Shown here piece after piece: positions 47,597-56,900 of a DNA stretch of 64,000 nt. The position numbers were made by a program, and so were the translations under genes. The notes beneath the pieces were generated by a model. That model was not told the origin of the DNA. It made no database searches and was given only the letters and a program-made list of their open reading frames with translations. Source of the stretch: Pseudomonas lurida (lineage in GTDB: Bacteria; Pseudomonadota; Gammaproteobacteria; Pseudomonadales; Pseudomonadaceae). Each line of letters starts with the position of its first letter. The stretch's first letter is position 1. The DNA lies in the NCBI RefSeq assembly GCF_002563895.1, contig NZ_PDJB01000001.1, positions 3,951,501 to 4,015,500 of the forward strand, in the 5' to 3' direction.

Positions 47597-48328
47597 ATGC
47601 TGCCTCGTTCTATTGCCGTAGGCTTCGGCCTGCTGGGCATGCTCATGGCTGCCCAGGCCGCCGCCAGCATTTCATTGAATGCCACTCGCATCGTGTTCGA
47701 TGGCGAGCACAAGGAAGCCAATATCACCGTGCGCAACGGTAACCAGGACGTGCTGATCCAGTCCTGGGTCGACCGCAACGACTCCAGCGGCAGCCGCGCG
47801 CCGTTTGCCGTCACCCCGCCGCTGGCACGCGTGTTCGCCAAGGAACAACAACTGCTGCGCATCTTGTACGAAGGCACTGGCATGCCCACCGACCGCGAGT
47901 CAGTGGTATGGCTGAATGTGCAGGAGATCCCCAAGGCCAGTGAAGCCGAGAACACCTTGCAGTTGGCCATCCGCCAACGCATCAAGATTTTTTTCCGCCC
48001 TGCGGGCTTAACCGGCAGTGCGTTGCAGGCCCCTGCCCAACTTGAGTGGACACTGGCCAGACACGGTGCGCAGAGCGTGCTGACGGTGAAAAACCCGACG
48101 CTGTACCACGTGTCCATGGCCGACATCAAAGTGCAGGAACAACTGGCCAGCGACTCCACCATGGTCGCCCCTGGCGAGGAAAAACAGTTCCCGCTCAAGG
48201 GCCTGGCGCCCAGCGGCGCGATGCAGTTGTCGTTCTCCAGCATCAACGACTACGGCGCCCAGAACCACTACACCGCCGCCCTGGCAGGCGGCACCACACA
48301 CGCCAGTGAATCACGCCGCAAACCCTGA
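47597..48328 (+). CDS. Periplasmic pilus chaperone (PapD family)
   Basis: 243 aa, signal peptide to about AQAAA. ISLNATRIVFDGEHKEANITV, the LLRILYEGTGMPTDRESVVW block and LQLAIRQRIKIFFRPAGL are the chaperone signatures. Partners with the usher downstream. It is about as different from the chaperone at 37.0 kb as separate paralogues usually are. Confidence 0.9.
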   Translation: MLPRSIAVGFGLLGMLMAAQAAASISLNATRIVFDGEHKEANITVRNGNQDVLIQSWVDRNDSSGSRAPFAVTPPLARVFAKEQQLLRILYEGTGMPTDRESVVWLNVQEIPKASEAENTLQLAIRQRIKIFFRPAGLTGSALQAPAQLEWTLARHGAQSVLTVKNPTLYHVSMADIKVQEQLASDSTMVAPGEEKQFPLKGLAPSGAMQLSFSSINDYGAQNHYTAALAGGTTHASESRRKP

Positions 48329-48384
48329 GCACTTCGCCTCAGGCTCACGCTTGCTCGCCAACCAGGGATGCCACAGGTCTTCGC

Positions 48385-50895
48385 ATGTCTTTTCTTTCCA
48401 GCAACAGGTCCGCGCGTGGCGCACTGAAGTTAAAGACGCTGTCGCTGGCGATCGCCGCCAGCCTGCCCGCCTGGGCCATGGCTGACGAGGCCGCGGAGAC
48501 CTTCAATACCACGTTCCTGCAGGGCTCGCAGTCATCGGTCGACCTGCAGCAATTGCTCTCGGCCAACAGCGTGTTGCCCGGCAACTACCGCGTGGACCTG
48601 TACAGCAACGAAGTGCTGGTGGGCCGGCGCGACATCGACTTCAAGCGCAATCCGCAAAACGGTCGGGTCGAAGCCTGCCTGACCCTCGATCTGCTCAAGC
48701 AATTGGGCATCGACATGGCCCGCCTGGAGGCCCAGGGCAAACTCGACCCGCAGCATCCTCAGGAATGCTACCCGCTGGCGGAGCTGATCGAAGACGCCAC
48801 CGTGCGCTATGACAGCAGCCGCCTGCGCCTGTTGGCGAGTATTCCGCAGGTGGCCATGCAGCGCGGCCTGCGCGGCTACGTCGACCCGCAGTTGTGGGAC
48901 GAAGGCGTGCCCGCCGCCTTCATCAACTATCAGCTCAACAGCAGCCGCACCGCTGGCGACTACAACACGCGCATCGCCAATAACCTCGGCCTGCGCAACG
49001 GCATCAACCTGGGCGCCTGGCGCCTGCGCAACGAGTCGAACCTGAGCGGCGGTACCGGGCGCTCGAACACCTACACGAGCAACCGCACCTATGTGCAGCA
49101 TGACGTGACCGCTATCAAGGGCCAGTTCAGCGCCGGTGAGATCTTTTCCGACACCGACCTGTTCGACAGCGTGCGCTACCGCGGCGTGAAACTGGCCTCT
49201 GACGACGGCATGCGTGCCGACAGCGAGCGTGGCTATGCGCCGGTGATCCGCGGTGTGGCGCAGACCAACGCGACGGTGGAGATCCGCCAGAACGACTACA
49301 TCCTCTACACCGCCAACGTCGCACCGGGGCCGTTCGAGATCAACGATATCTACCCCAGCGGCTCCAACGGTGACTTGCAGGTCACCGTGATCGAGGCCGA
49401 CGGCACCCGCCGTGTGACGATGCAGGCGTTCTCCAGCTTGCCGATCATGGTGCGTGAGGGGCAGGTGAAGTACAGCGTCTCGGCGGGCCGTTTCAACAGC
49501 AACACCGACGGCCTGGCGACCCCGCGCTTCCTGAGCGGCACCCTGGCGTATGGCTTGACCAGCAACCTCAGTGGCATCGTCGGCGTGCAAGCCAGCGACG
49601 ACTACAGCGCGCTGTCCCTCGGCGCCGGCCGCAACACCTCGTTGGGCGCAGTGTCGCTGGATGTGACCCACTCATCGAGCAAGGCCCAGGGGCAAACCAC
49701 CCAGGGCAGTAGCGTGCGTGCGCTGTATGCCAAGACCTTTGCCGGCACCGATACCAACTTTACCCTGGCCGCCTATCGCTACTCCACCGAGGGTTATCGC
49801 AGCTTCAACGACCATGTCGAAGACATCAGCGACAGCATCCGCGTGCGCAGCGGCCATTCGAAAACCCGCACCGACCTGACCATCAACCAGAGTATCGGCC
49901 GCAACAGCGCGTTCGGCAGCGTGTATGTGAACGCCAGCGACCAGCGTTACTGGAATCGCGGCGGCTCGCAGAGTTTTTCCGCCGGCTACACCAGCAACTG
50001 GGGCAACCTGAGCTACAACCTCGGCGTGACGCGTACCAAGCAGATCGTCACCTGGGGCGAACCGAGCAGCGACACCCAGGTGAACCTCTCGGTCTCCTTC
50101 CCGCTGGGCAGCCAGGCCCGAGCGCCCCGCGCGTTTGTCACCACCAGCCACCAGCGCGACAACACCACCACCCAGGCGGGCATCAATGGCTACGTCGCCG
50201 ATGCCAGCGACACGTTCTATTCGGTACAGGCCGGCCACAGCGACACCAGCGGCGATTCCGGCTCGGTGAACATTAACAGCCGCACCTCGGTGGCGGATGT
50301 CAGCCTTGGCTACAGCCAGGGCCAGGGCTACAACTCGCAGAACGTCAACCTCGCAGGTTCCGTGGTGGCCCATGGCGGCGGGATCAACCTGGGGCAGACC
50401 GTCAGTGAGACGTTCGCACTGGCCGAAGTGCCGGGCATTTCCGGAGCGAAGATCAGCAGCTACAGCGGTGTGGAGACCGGTTATAACGGCTATGCGGTGA
50501 TCCCCAATGCGCAGCCCTACCGGGTCAATTGGGTCAGCCTGGATACCCGCGACCTGGGCGGCGATGTGGAAATCGCCAACGCCACTCAACAAGTGGTGCC
50601 ACGCCGGGGCGCCGTGGTGGTCGCGCGTTACAGCGGTACCACCGGGCGGCGGGTGCTGTTCGAACTGATGGATGCCCAGCATAGGCCACTGGGGTTTGGA
50701 GCTTCGTTGGAGGACTCGACGGGGAAGCAGTTGGCGATTGCTGACCCGAACGGGAATGCGCTGGCGTTGGTGGAAGCAGACCAGGGAACATTGGTCATCA
50801 AGTGGGGGGAACGCAGGTGCAGCGCTTCGTATGTGTTGCCCGCGCAGAACAAGGCGCTGAATTATGAGCGACAGGCTTTGGTGTGTTCGCCTTGA
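48385..50895 (+). CDS. Fimbrial outer-membrane usher (FimD/PapC family)
   Basis: 836 aa with a signal peptide ending near AWAMA. N-terminal usher domain (FNTTFLQGSQSSVDL, GNYRVDLYSNEVLVGRRDI), then the FRGVKLASDD/ERGYAPVIRGVAQTNA block of the beta-barrel with plug, and a C-terminal domain (RRGAVVVARYSGTTGRRVLF) with paired cysteines (RRCSASYVL, ALVCSP). Complete length. No subunit gene follows, so the adhesin and its chaperone at 37-38.7 kb are the probable missing parts of this system. Confidence 0.92.
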   Translation: MSFLSSNRSARGALKLKTLSLAIAASLPAWAMADEAAETFNTTFLQGSQSSVDLQQLLSANSVLPGNYRVDLYSNEVLVGRRDIDFKRNPQNGRVEACLTLDLLKQLGIDMARLEAQGKLDPQHPQECYPLAELIEDATVRYDSSRLRLLASIPQVAMQRGLRGYVDPQLWDEGVPAAFINYQLNSSRTAGDYNTRIANNLGLRNGINLGAWRLRNESNLSGGTGRSNTYTSNRTYVQHDVTAIKGQFSAGEIFSDTDLFDSVRYRGVKLASDDGMRADSERGYAPVIRGVAQTNATVEIRQNDYILYTANVAPGPFEINDIYPSGSNGDLQVTVIEADGTRRVTMQAFSSLPIMVREGQVKYSVSAGRFNSNTDGLATPRFLSGTLAYGLTSNLSGIVGVQASDDYSALSLGAGRNTSLGAVSLDVTHSSSKAQGQTTQGSSVRALYAKTFAGTDTNFTLAAYRYSTEGYRSFNDHVEDISDSIRVRSGHSKTRTDLTINQSIGRNSAFGSVYVNASDQRYWNRGGSQSFSAGYTSNWGNLSYNLGVTRTKQIVTWGEPSSDTQVNLSVSFPLGSQARAPRAFVTTSHQRDNTTTQAGINGYVADASDTFYSVQAGHSDTSGDSGSVNINSRTSVADVSLGYSQGQGYNSQNVNLAGSVVAHGGGINLGQTVSETFALAEVPGISGAKISSYSGVETGYNGYAVIPNAQPYRVNWVSLDTRDLGGDVEIANATQQVVPRRGAVVVARYSGTTGRRVLFELMDAQHRPLGFGASLEDSTGKQLAIADPNGNALALVEADQGTLVIKWGERRCSASYVLPAQNKALNYERQALVCSP

Positions 50896-51030
50896 GATGC
50901 CGGGTACACGTCCGTTGCTGCGGTAACGGCTGCCATGGGTTCTACCCTGACGAAGGCTCACCGTTGCAGCGCGCAACAGCAAGCAAAAACGTCCGTACCC
51001 TGACGCTCGGTGTGGCTGATGTACCGAGGT

Positions 51031-51060
51031 GCCTGCATCGCAGGCAAGCCAGCTCCCACA
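51031..51060 (-). repeat. Single REP element
   Basis: GCAGGCAAGCCAGCTCCCAC, the same sequence as the right half of the doublet near 28180-28197. Confidence 0.6.
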
Positions 51061-51129
51061 AAAAAGCAGATGTGTGATTGATCTCCCAACCAAGCGCGGC
51101 GGCCTTAGCGCTGAACAGTTTCTGACTGC

Positions 51130-51392
51130 CAAACTCGGTCAAAGGTGGACTACAGCGCCAGCAAATAAGCCAACCACGAAACCACGGCAAAGGTCGACGA
51201 CGATGCGGTGCTCGATGCAGGTGGCCGCGACACCACCAAGGCCGGCAATTACGCTACTGTGCTGCGCCTGACCATCGACAATCTGTTCGACAAACGCTTG
51301 CGGTGCGACGTGAGAATCCGCAGGCGCCACCCTGTCCCTGGGTACGCCGCGCACCGCGCGGTTGTCCGCCACCGTCAATTTCCGAGGCTGAG
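51130..51392 (+). pseudogene. Remnant of a TonB-dependent receptor C-terminus
   Basis: In one frame the region reads KAGNYATVLRLTIDNLFDKR, the typical last strands of a TonB-dependent siderophore receptor. After a frame change it continues ATLSLGTPRTARLSATVNF, the typical carboxy end, then a stop. An in-frame TAA precedes the first part. With no N-terminal receptor nearby, this is the decayed 3' end of a lost or moved receptor gene. Upstream bases 50896-51130 hold the REP and nothing else recognised. Confidence 0.65.
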
Positions 51393-51397
51393 TGTTT

Positions 51398-52243
51398 ATG
51401 CGTAACCTGATATTTACCAGTGTGTGCCTGCTCTCCACCACCGCCCTGGTGGGCTGCCAACAGCAACCGCCCGCCAACGACCAACTGGACGCGGTGCTGT
51501 GGACCCAGACATCCATCGAGCACGAGCTGATTTATCGCCAGGTGTTCGCCAGCGCCACGCGCCAACTGGATACCGCACTGGCCGACCCTACCTGGGACGC
51601 CATGCCCCTGCCGCCGCGCAACCTTGCGGGCCTGCCGCCGGCGGTCGTGGTGGATATCGACGAAACCCTGCTGGACAACGTTCCGCTCAACGCCCGGGAC
51701 ATCCTCAATAACCAGGTGTACGCCTACGACCGCTGGGACACCTGGGTCGACCAGGCCAAGGCCCAGGCACTGCCCGGCGCCGTCGAGTTCCTGCGGGCGG
51801 CTGATGCAAAAGGGATTACCGTCTACTACATCACCAACCGCGAACACAGCCAGGTGCAGGCCACGGTCAACAACCTGCGCCTGCGCGGCTTCCCGGTGGC
51901 GCGCAACGAACAGGTGCTGGCCGCCAGTACCCCGACTGGTCACTGCGAACACGCCGGCTACGGCAAACAGTGCCGTCGCCAATGGGTGGCCAGCCACGCC
52001 CGTGTACTGATGCTGGCGGGTGACTCCTTCGGTGACTTCGTGCAAGCCGAGCACAACACCCTGGCCGATCAGCGCAAGGCCGCCGCACCGTACCTGGCGT
52101 GGCTGGGGCAACGCTGGTTCCTGCTGCCCAACCCGACCTACGGCAATTGGTACAGCGCGCCCTACGGCGACCAGGAAAAACTGCCTTTTGAACGCAAGCG
52201 CCAGCTCAAGCAACAGGCGCTGCACCTGGAAAATGAGTCCTGA
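51398..52243 (+). CDS. Acid phosphatase / 5'-nucleotidase, lipoprotein e(P4) family (HAD)
   Basis: 281 aa from MRNLIFTSVCLLSTTALVGC, a lipoprotein signal with Cys about residue 20. The HAD class C motif DIDETLLDN contains both catalytic aspartates, YYITNRE is motif 2, and GDSFGDF is the acidic motif 4. Anchored at the outer membrane or periplasm, such enzymes release phosphate from nucleotides and cofactors. Confidence 0.87.
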   Translation: MRNLIFTSVCLLSTTALVGCQQQPPANDQLDAVLWTQTSIEHELIYRQVFASATRQLDTALADPTWDAMPLPPRNLAGLPPAVVVDIDETLLDNVPLNARDILNNQVYAYDRWDTWVDQAKAQALPGAVEFLRAADAKGITVYYITNREHSQVQATVNNLRLRGFPVARNEQVLAASTPTGHCEHAGYGKQCRRQWVASHARVLMLAGDSFGDFVQAEHNTLADQRKAAAPYLAWLGQRWFLLPNPTYGNWYSAPYGDQEKLPFERKRQLKQQALHLENES

Positions 52244-52377
52244 AACAACCCTATGTCGCCACTGGAATCGTCGCCGTGATCGCGGCGTACGTCGGCCTCT
52301 TCCTTTTCAAGGGCCTGCACCTGGCTGCCTGGGTCTGCGGGCCCGGCAACATGACCTGCGGCAGCAAAAGCATATAA
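52240..52377 (+). CDS. Possible small membrane protein with non-ATG start
   Basis: 45 codons reading KQPYVATGIVAVIAAYVGLF, then FKGLHLAAWVCGPGN and MTCGSKSI. One membrane helix and a short Cys-containing tail. The only start in frame is CTG at 52240, overlapping the phosphatase stop as CTGA. The alternative frame (ATGAGTCCT) gives an Arg-rich peptide without pattern. Real coding is plausible from the hydrophobic profile but unproven. Confidence 0.35.
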   Translation: MKQPYVATGIVAVIAAYVGLFLFKGLHLAAWVCGPGNMTCGSKSI

Positions 52378-52397
52378 CCAAAGCTTCGGTTTACAGC

Positions 52398-52414
52398 GTT
52401 TAATATCATTAAAC
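52398..52414. promoter_or_regulatory. Palindromic candidate operator
   Basis: Perfect 7-bp inverted repeat GTTTAAT-ATC-ATTAAAC, 51 bp before the binding-protein start, in an AT-rich intergenic stretch that also holds GTTTAAATATAAAAA. Regulator unknown. Confidence 0.5.
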
Positions 52415-52465
52415 ATTGGTGCATCTATCGCGTTTAAATATAAAAAACCTCGCTTGGATGCTTTT

Positions 52466-53284
52466 ATGAACTTACGCACAGCTGCCGCCCTCAGCGCCAC
52501 CCTCCTTTTGGCAACCCCGGCCGTGTTCGCCGGGCAGACCCTGGACCGCATCACCCAATCCAAGCAATTGGTCGGCGTGCTGATGGAGAATTACCCACCG
52601 TTCTCCTTCCTCAACGAGCAAAATCAACTGGACGGTTTTGACGTCGATGTGACCAAGGCCGTGGCGGACAAACTCGGCGTGAAACTCAAGCTGGAGACCC
52701 CGTCCTGGGAAGTCATCGCCGCGGGCCGCTGGAATGGCCGCTACGACGTCTGCATCTGCTCGATGACCCCGAGCGCCGCGCGCGGCCAAGTGTTCAACTT
52801 CCCGTTTGAGTACTACGCCTCGCCCGCGGTGGTCGTGGTGAATGCCAGTGACAACTCGATCCAGTCCGCCGCCGACCTCAGTGGTAAAAAAGTCGGCGTG
52901 GGCAGCGCCTCCACCTACGAAGCGTACCTGGCCAAGGACCTGGTGATCGAAGGCGCCGGCAAGCCGATCGACTACCCGTTCAAGGCCGTACAGGCCGTGC
53001 CCTACGACAACGAAACCATTGCGTTCCAGGACCTTGCCCTGGGCGCCGGCAAGCGCCTGGATGCCATGGTCACCAACCTGGTCACCGCCAAGGAACGCAT
53101 CGACCACGACCCGCGCTTCAAGATCACCGGCACTGTGCTGTACGCCGAGCCCAACGTGGTCGCCACCGAGAAGGGTGATCCGCAATGGGATGCCAGGCTG
53201 ACCCAGATCCTGGCCGAGCTGAAAAGCGACGGCACGCTGGCGAAGATCTCGCAGAAATGGATCGGCTCAGACATTACCCAATGA
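52466..53284 (+). CDS. Amino-acid-type ABC transporter periplasmic binding protein
   Basis: 272 aa from MNLRTAAALSATLLLATPAV with a signal peptide. SBP family 3: VGVLMENYPPFSFLNEQNQ, LDGFDVDVTKAVADKLGVKL, GRYDVCICSMTPSAARGQ, GKKVGVGSASTYEAYL. The stop overlaps the permease start (ATGA). Ligand not predictable. No ATPase gene follows this pair. Confidence 0.88.
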   Translation: MNLRTAAALSATLLLATPAVFAGQTLDRITQSKQLVGVLMENYPPFSFLNEQNQLDGFDVDVTKAVADKLGVKLKLETPSWEVIAAGRWNGRYDVCICSMTPSAARGQVFNFPFEYYASPAVVVVNASDNSIQSAADLSGKKVGVGSASTYEAYLAKDLVIEGAGKPIDYPFKAVQAVPYDNETIAFQDLALGAGKRLDAMVTNLVTAKERIDHDPRFKITGTVLYAEPNVVATEKGDPQWDARLTQILAELKSDGTLAKISQKWIGSDITQ

Positions 53285-54111
53285 GTGTCTTTCCTACGCC
53301 ACCGACGACGGTGAAACCACCCGCCGTCAAGCGCACCCTCCTGTCGTTCCGCGTTCGACTATGGCTGACCTGGGGCGTAATGCTGTGCCTGTTCACCGCG
53401 ATGTTCCTGAGCTTCGACCTCCAGTTCGCGATCGTCGCCGCCAAGTGGCAGAACCTGGTGGGGCTGCACCTCTCGCCCCAGGGCTTTCTGCAAGGCGCGG
53501 CACTGACGCTGTTCCTGTGTTTCTGTTCGATCTGGCTGTCGGTAGCCCTGGGTTTCGCCACCGCCCTCGCGCGTCTGTCGAGCAGCGCGGTGGCGTTCGG
53601 CATCGCCAGTTTCTACGCCTCGTTCTTTCGCGGCACGCCGCTGCTGATCCAGATCTTGCTGATCTACCTCGGCCTGCCGCAGCTAGGCGTGGTACCGGGT
53701 GCGATCAGTGCCGGCATCATTGCGTTGTCGCTGAACTACGGCGCCTACCTGAGTGAGATCTTCCGTGCTGGCATCCTTGGGGTTTCCCAGGGCCAGCGTA
53801 ATGCGGCCGCTGCACTGGGGATGGCGCGCGCGGTGACGTTCTGGCAGATCGTACTGCCCCAGGCCATGCGTACCATCATTCCACCGACCACCAGCCAGTT
53901 CATCTCGATGCTCAAGGACTCGTCCCTGGTCTCGGTGATGGGCGTGTGGGAAGTGATGTTCCTCGCCCAATCCTATGGCCGGTCTTCTTACCGCTATATC
54001 GAAATGCTCACCACCGCCGCCGTCATCTACTGGCTGCTGTCCATCGGCCTGGAATTGATCCAGGCGCGGCTGGAACGCCACTACGGCAAGGCTTACCTTC
54101 ACGGGCGATAG
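53281..54111 (+). CDS. Amino-acid-type ABC transporter permease
   Basis: 276 aa from MSVFPTPPTTVKPPAVKRTL. About five helices, first near 33-50. The ATPase-contact loop reads GQRNAAAALGMARAVTFWQI and the His/Glu permease signature is present in FFRGTPLLIQILLIYLG. Works with the binding protein just upstream; the ATPase at 60565-61338 could serve both transporters. Confidence 0.9.
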   Translation: MSVFPTPPTTVKPPAVKRTLLSFRVRLWLTWGVMLCLFTAMFLSFDLQFAIVAAKWQNLVGLHLSPQGFLQGAALTLFLCFCSIWLSVALGFATALARLSSSAVAFGIASFYASFFRGTPLLIQILLIYLGLPQLGVVPGAISAGIIALSLNYGAYLSEIFRAGILGVSQGQRNAAAALGMARAVTFWQIVLPQAMRTIIPPTTSQFISMLKDSSLVSVMGVWEVMFLAQSYGRSSYRYIEMLTTAAVIYWLLSIGLELIQARLERHYGKAYLHGR

Positions 54112-54147
54112 CCTGTCGCCCTCTTCCATTTGCACGCAGGAAGCACC

Positions 54148-55521
54148 ATGTCCGATCCCACCCCGCTGTTATTCGGCCTCTATGAACAAGCCAGTGTCGG
54201 CTGCGGCGGCGCGCCCAGCCTGTGGACCCACCCCGCCGATGAAAGGCTGGGCATCAATACCCTCAAGTACTGGTCGAACCTGGCCCGCATGGCGGATGAA
54301 GCGAATCTCGACCTGATGTTTTTCGGCGACGTGCTGGGCTTTTACGATGTGTTCGGCGGCTCTGAAGCGATGGCGTTGAAATGGGCGGTGGAAGCCCCGG
54401 CCAACGATCCGTTGACAATTATTCCAGCCCTCGCGGCCCTGACAGAAAAGCTCGCCTTCGGGGTGACCGTCACCACCACCTATGAACACCCTTTCACCCA
54501 CGCCCGGCGTTTTAGCACCCTGGATCATTTGTCGGATGGCCGCATCGGCTGGAACATCGTCACCTCGTACCTGTCCAGTGCAGCGCGCAATTTCGGCCTG
54601 GAGCAAATGATCAAGCACGATGACCGCTACGAACGCGCGGAAGAATTCCTCGACGTGGTGTACAAGCTCTGGGAAGGCAGCTGGGCCGATGACGCAGTGC
54701 GCGCCGATAAACGTTCGCACACCTACGCCGACGGTTCCCGCGTGCGGCCGATCCTGCATGCGGGCGAGCATTACCGGGTAGCCGGGCCGCACCTGACCTC
54801 GCCATCGCCGCAGCGCACACCGTTGCTGATCCAGGCGGGCTGGTCGGCACGCGGCCGGCAGTTCGCAGCCAAGCACGCGGAGCTGGTGTTTATCGCCAAG
54901 TCCAACCCGCTGGAAATCCGCCAGGGCCTGGAAGATATCTGGCGCCAGGCCGAAGCCCGAGGCCGCCGGGCTGCCGACGTGAAGTCACTGACGGTGCTGC
55001 GTATCGTCACCGCAGCCACCGCCATCGAGGCGCAAAAAAAGTACGACAGCCTGCAAAGCAACTATCACCTGCAGGCACAGCTGGTGAGCTATGCCGGCGA
55101 CACCGGTATCGACATCAGCCGCTACGCCGACAACGAAGCACTGTCGACCCACACCGAAGGCATGACCTCCTACGTGATGAAGCCCGACGGCAGCGGCAAA
55201 CCGCTGACCGCCGGCGAGGTGCGCCAGCGCTTCGCGAATGTCACCCGGGGCAGTGACCTGATCCTGGTCGGCACGCCGGAACAGATCGCCGACAAGATCG
55301 AGGAACACGCACGCATCTCCGGTACCAGCGGCTATATGCTCAACCCGCTGATCAGCCCCGGCTCGCTGAACGACTTTGTCGAGCTGGTGATCCCGGCTCT
55401 GCAAAAGCGTGGTCTGTACCGCACCACCGCGCAAACCGGCACGCTGCGCTCGCGACTCAGCGTCGATGGCAGTGATCGCCTGCCGGCATCTGCCCATGGC
55501 GCATCGTTCCGCTTTGCCTGA
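54148..55521 (+). CDS. FMN-dependent LLM-class monooxygenase (NtaA/SnaA/DszA family)
   Basis: 457 aa behind GCAGGAAG. TIM-barrel flavin monooxygenase: LARMADEANLDLMFFGDVLG, LTEKLAFGVTVTTTYEHPF, ARRFSTLDHLSDGRIGWNIVTSY (in parts), TPLLIQAGWSARGRQFAAKH, LILVGTPEQIADKIEE. Needs reduced FMN from a reductase not seen here. Relatives oxidise sulfur- or amine-containing organics such as nitrilotriacetate or dibenzothiophene sulfone. Confidence 0.87.
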   Translation: MSDPTPLLFGLYEQASVGCGGAPSLWTHPADERLGINTLKYWSNLARMADEANLDLMFFGDVLGFYDVFGGSEAMALKWAVEAPANDPLTIIPALAALTEKLAFGVTVTTTYEHPFTHARRFSTLDHLSDGRIGWNIVTSYLSSAARNFGLEQMIKHDDRYERAEEFLDVVYKLWEGSWADDAVRADKRSHTYADGSRVRPILHAGEHYRVAGPHLTSPSPQRTPLLIQAGWSARGRQFAAKHAELVFIAKSNPLEIRQGLEDIWRQAEARGRRAADVKSLTVLRIVTAATAIEAQKKYDSLQSNYHLQAQLVSYAGDTGIDISRYADNEALSTHTEGMTSYVMKPDGSGKPLTAGEVRQRFANVTRGSDLILVGTPEQIADKIEEHARISGTSGYMLNPLISPGSLNDFVELVIPALQKRGLYRTTAQTGTLRSRLSVDGSDRLPASAHGASFRFA

Positions 55522-55568
55522 AGCCTGCGTGGGATCAGGTGACCTGCACGCAGAGTCACCACCCCACG

Positions 55569-56900
55569 TCATGCCTGCGCACGCGCCGCCGTATGCCGAT
55601 TCACCGGCACCGGCAATCCCAAATGCCCCCGCAACGTGCTGTGGCTGTACTCACGGCGAAACAGCCCCCGCGCCCTCAGCAGCGGCAACACCTGATCAGT
55701 AAACCGCGCGAAATCCTCCGGCGCACCTACATGGATGTTGAACCCATCCACCGCCCCCTCGACAAACCAACGCTCGATCTCATCCGCCACGCGCTGGGGC
55801 GAGCCCACGAAACTGGAAAATGGCTTGGCAAACCGCAACGCTGCCTGGCGCAAGGTCAACCCTTGGGTACGGGCCACATGCTTGATGTTCTCCGCATGCC
55901 CGCGGTAGCCATTGCTACCCAGGTCGCCCAGCTCAGGAAACGGCTCATCCAGCGCGTACTGGCTGAAGTCGTGGTAGTTGAACGGCCGCCCCAATTGCAC
56001 CAGCGCCTTGTCCAGGTCCAGCTCGCCATTGCGCTCGCGGTCGATGGCCTGGGCTTGCTCGTCGGTGTCGGCAATGATCGGTGAGATACCGGGCAGGATG
56101 GTCACGTGATCAGGGTTGCGCCCGGCGGCAGTCGTGCGTTGCTTGATGTCGCTGTAATACGCCTGGGCGTCTTCGAAATTACCCACACCGGCAAAAATCC
56201 CCTCGGCATACTTCGCCGCCAGACTGCGACCAGACTCGGAAATACCCGCCTGAAAGATCACCGGCTGGCCCTGGGCCGAACGCGAAATGTTCAGCGGCCC
56301 GGTGACGGAGAAAAACTCGCCGTGGTGATCGAGGCGGTGCTGGCGTTGCGGGTCAAGGAACATCTTGCTCTGCTTGTCTCGCACGAAGGCGTCGTCTTCG
56401 TAGGAGTCCCACAACCCCTGCACCACTTCGAGGTGCTCGGCCGCCCGGCGATAGCGCTCGGTGTGATCGATATGCTGCTCACGCCCAAAATTGCCCGCGG
56501 CACCTTCCAGGCCAGTGGTCACCACGTTCCAACCGGCGCGGCCGCCGCTGATATGGTCCAGGGACGCGAACTGCCGCGCCACGTTGAAAGGTTCGGTGTA
56601 GGACGTGGTGAGTGTCGCTACCAGGCCGATCTTCGAAGTGGCACCGGCGATGGCCGAGAGCAGCGTCAACGGCTCCAGGCGGTTGAGGAAGTGCGGCGCG
56701 GAGTCCGGAGTGATATAGGGGCTGTCGACGATGAACACCAGGTCGAACTTGGCCGCTTCCGCTCGCTGGGCCTGGGCGCGATACCAGTCGACATCCACAC
56801 TGGCATCGCCGGGGATCTGCGGGTGCAGCCATTCGTTTTGTGCGGTGCCGACACCGGTGAGAATGGCGCCGAACTTGAGTTGTCGGGGTGAGGTGGACAT
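55569..56900 (-). CDS. FMN-dependent LLM-class monooxygenase (NtaA/DszA family), second copy
   Basis: 443 aa from MSTSPRQLKFGAILTG, preceded by AGGAAT; the TTG just before is ignored. LVFIVDSPYITPDSAPHFLN, SKIGLVATLTTSYTEPFNVA, LDHISGGRAGWNVVTTGLEG, QPVIFQAGISESGRSLAAKY are the family blocks. Convergent with the first monooxygenase, with which it shares family but little identity. Probably another step in the same scavenging pathway. Confidence 0.88.
   Translation of the reverse strand: MSTSPRQLKFGAILTGVGTAQNEWLHPQIPGDASVDVDWYRAQAQRAEAAKFDLVFIVDSPYITPDSAPHFLNRLEPLTLLSAIAGATSKIGLVATLTTSYTEPFNVARQFASLDHISGGRAGWNVVTTGLEGAAGNFGREQHIDHTERYRRAAEHLEVVQGLWDSYEDDAFVRDKQSKMFLDPQRQHRLDHHGEFFSVTGPLNISRSAQGQPVIFQAGISESGRSLAAKYAEGIFAGVGNFEDAQAYYSDIKQRTTAAGRNPDHVTILPGISPIIADTDEQAQAIDRERNGELDLDKALVQLGRPFNYHDFSQYALDEPFPELGDLGSNGYRGHAENIKHVARTQGLTLRQAALRFAKPFSSFVGSPQRVADEIERWFVEGAVDGFNIHVGAPEDFARFTDQVLPLLRARGLFRREYSHSTLRGHLGLPVPVNRHTAARAQA

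Noticed and set aside
50896..51130. Extra fimbrial subunit gene after the usher
   Set aside because: No open frame with signal peptide or pilin cysteines; only a REP and the receptor remnant.
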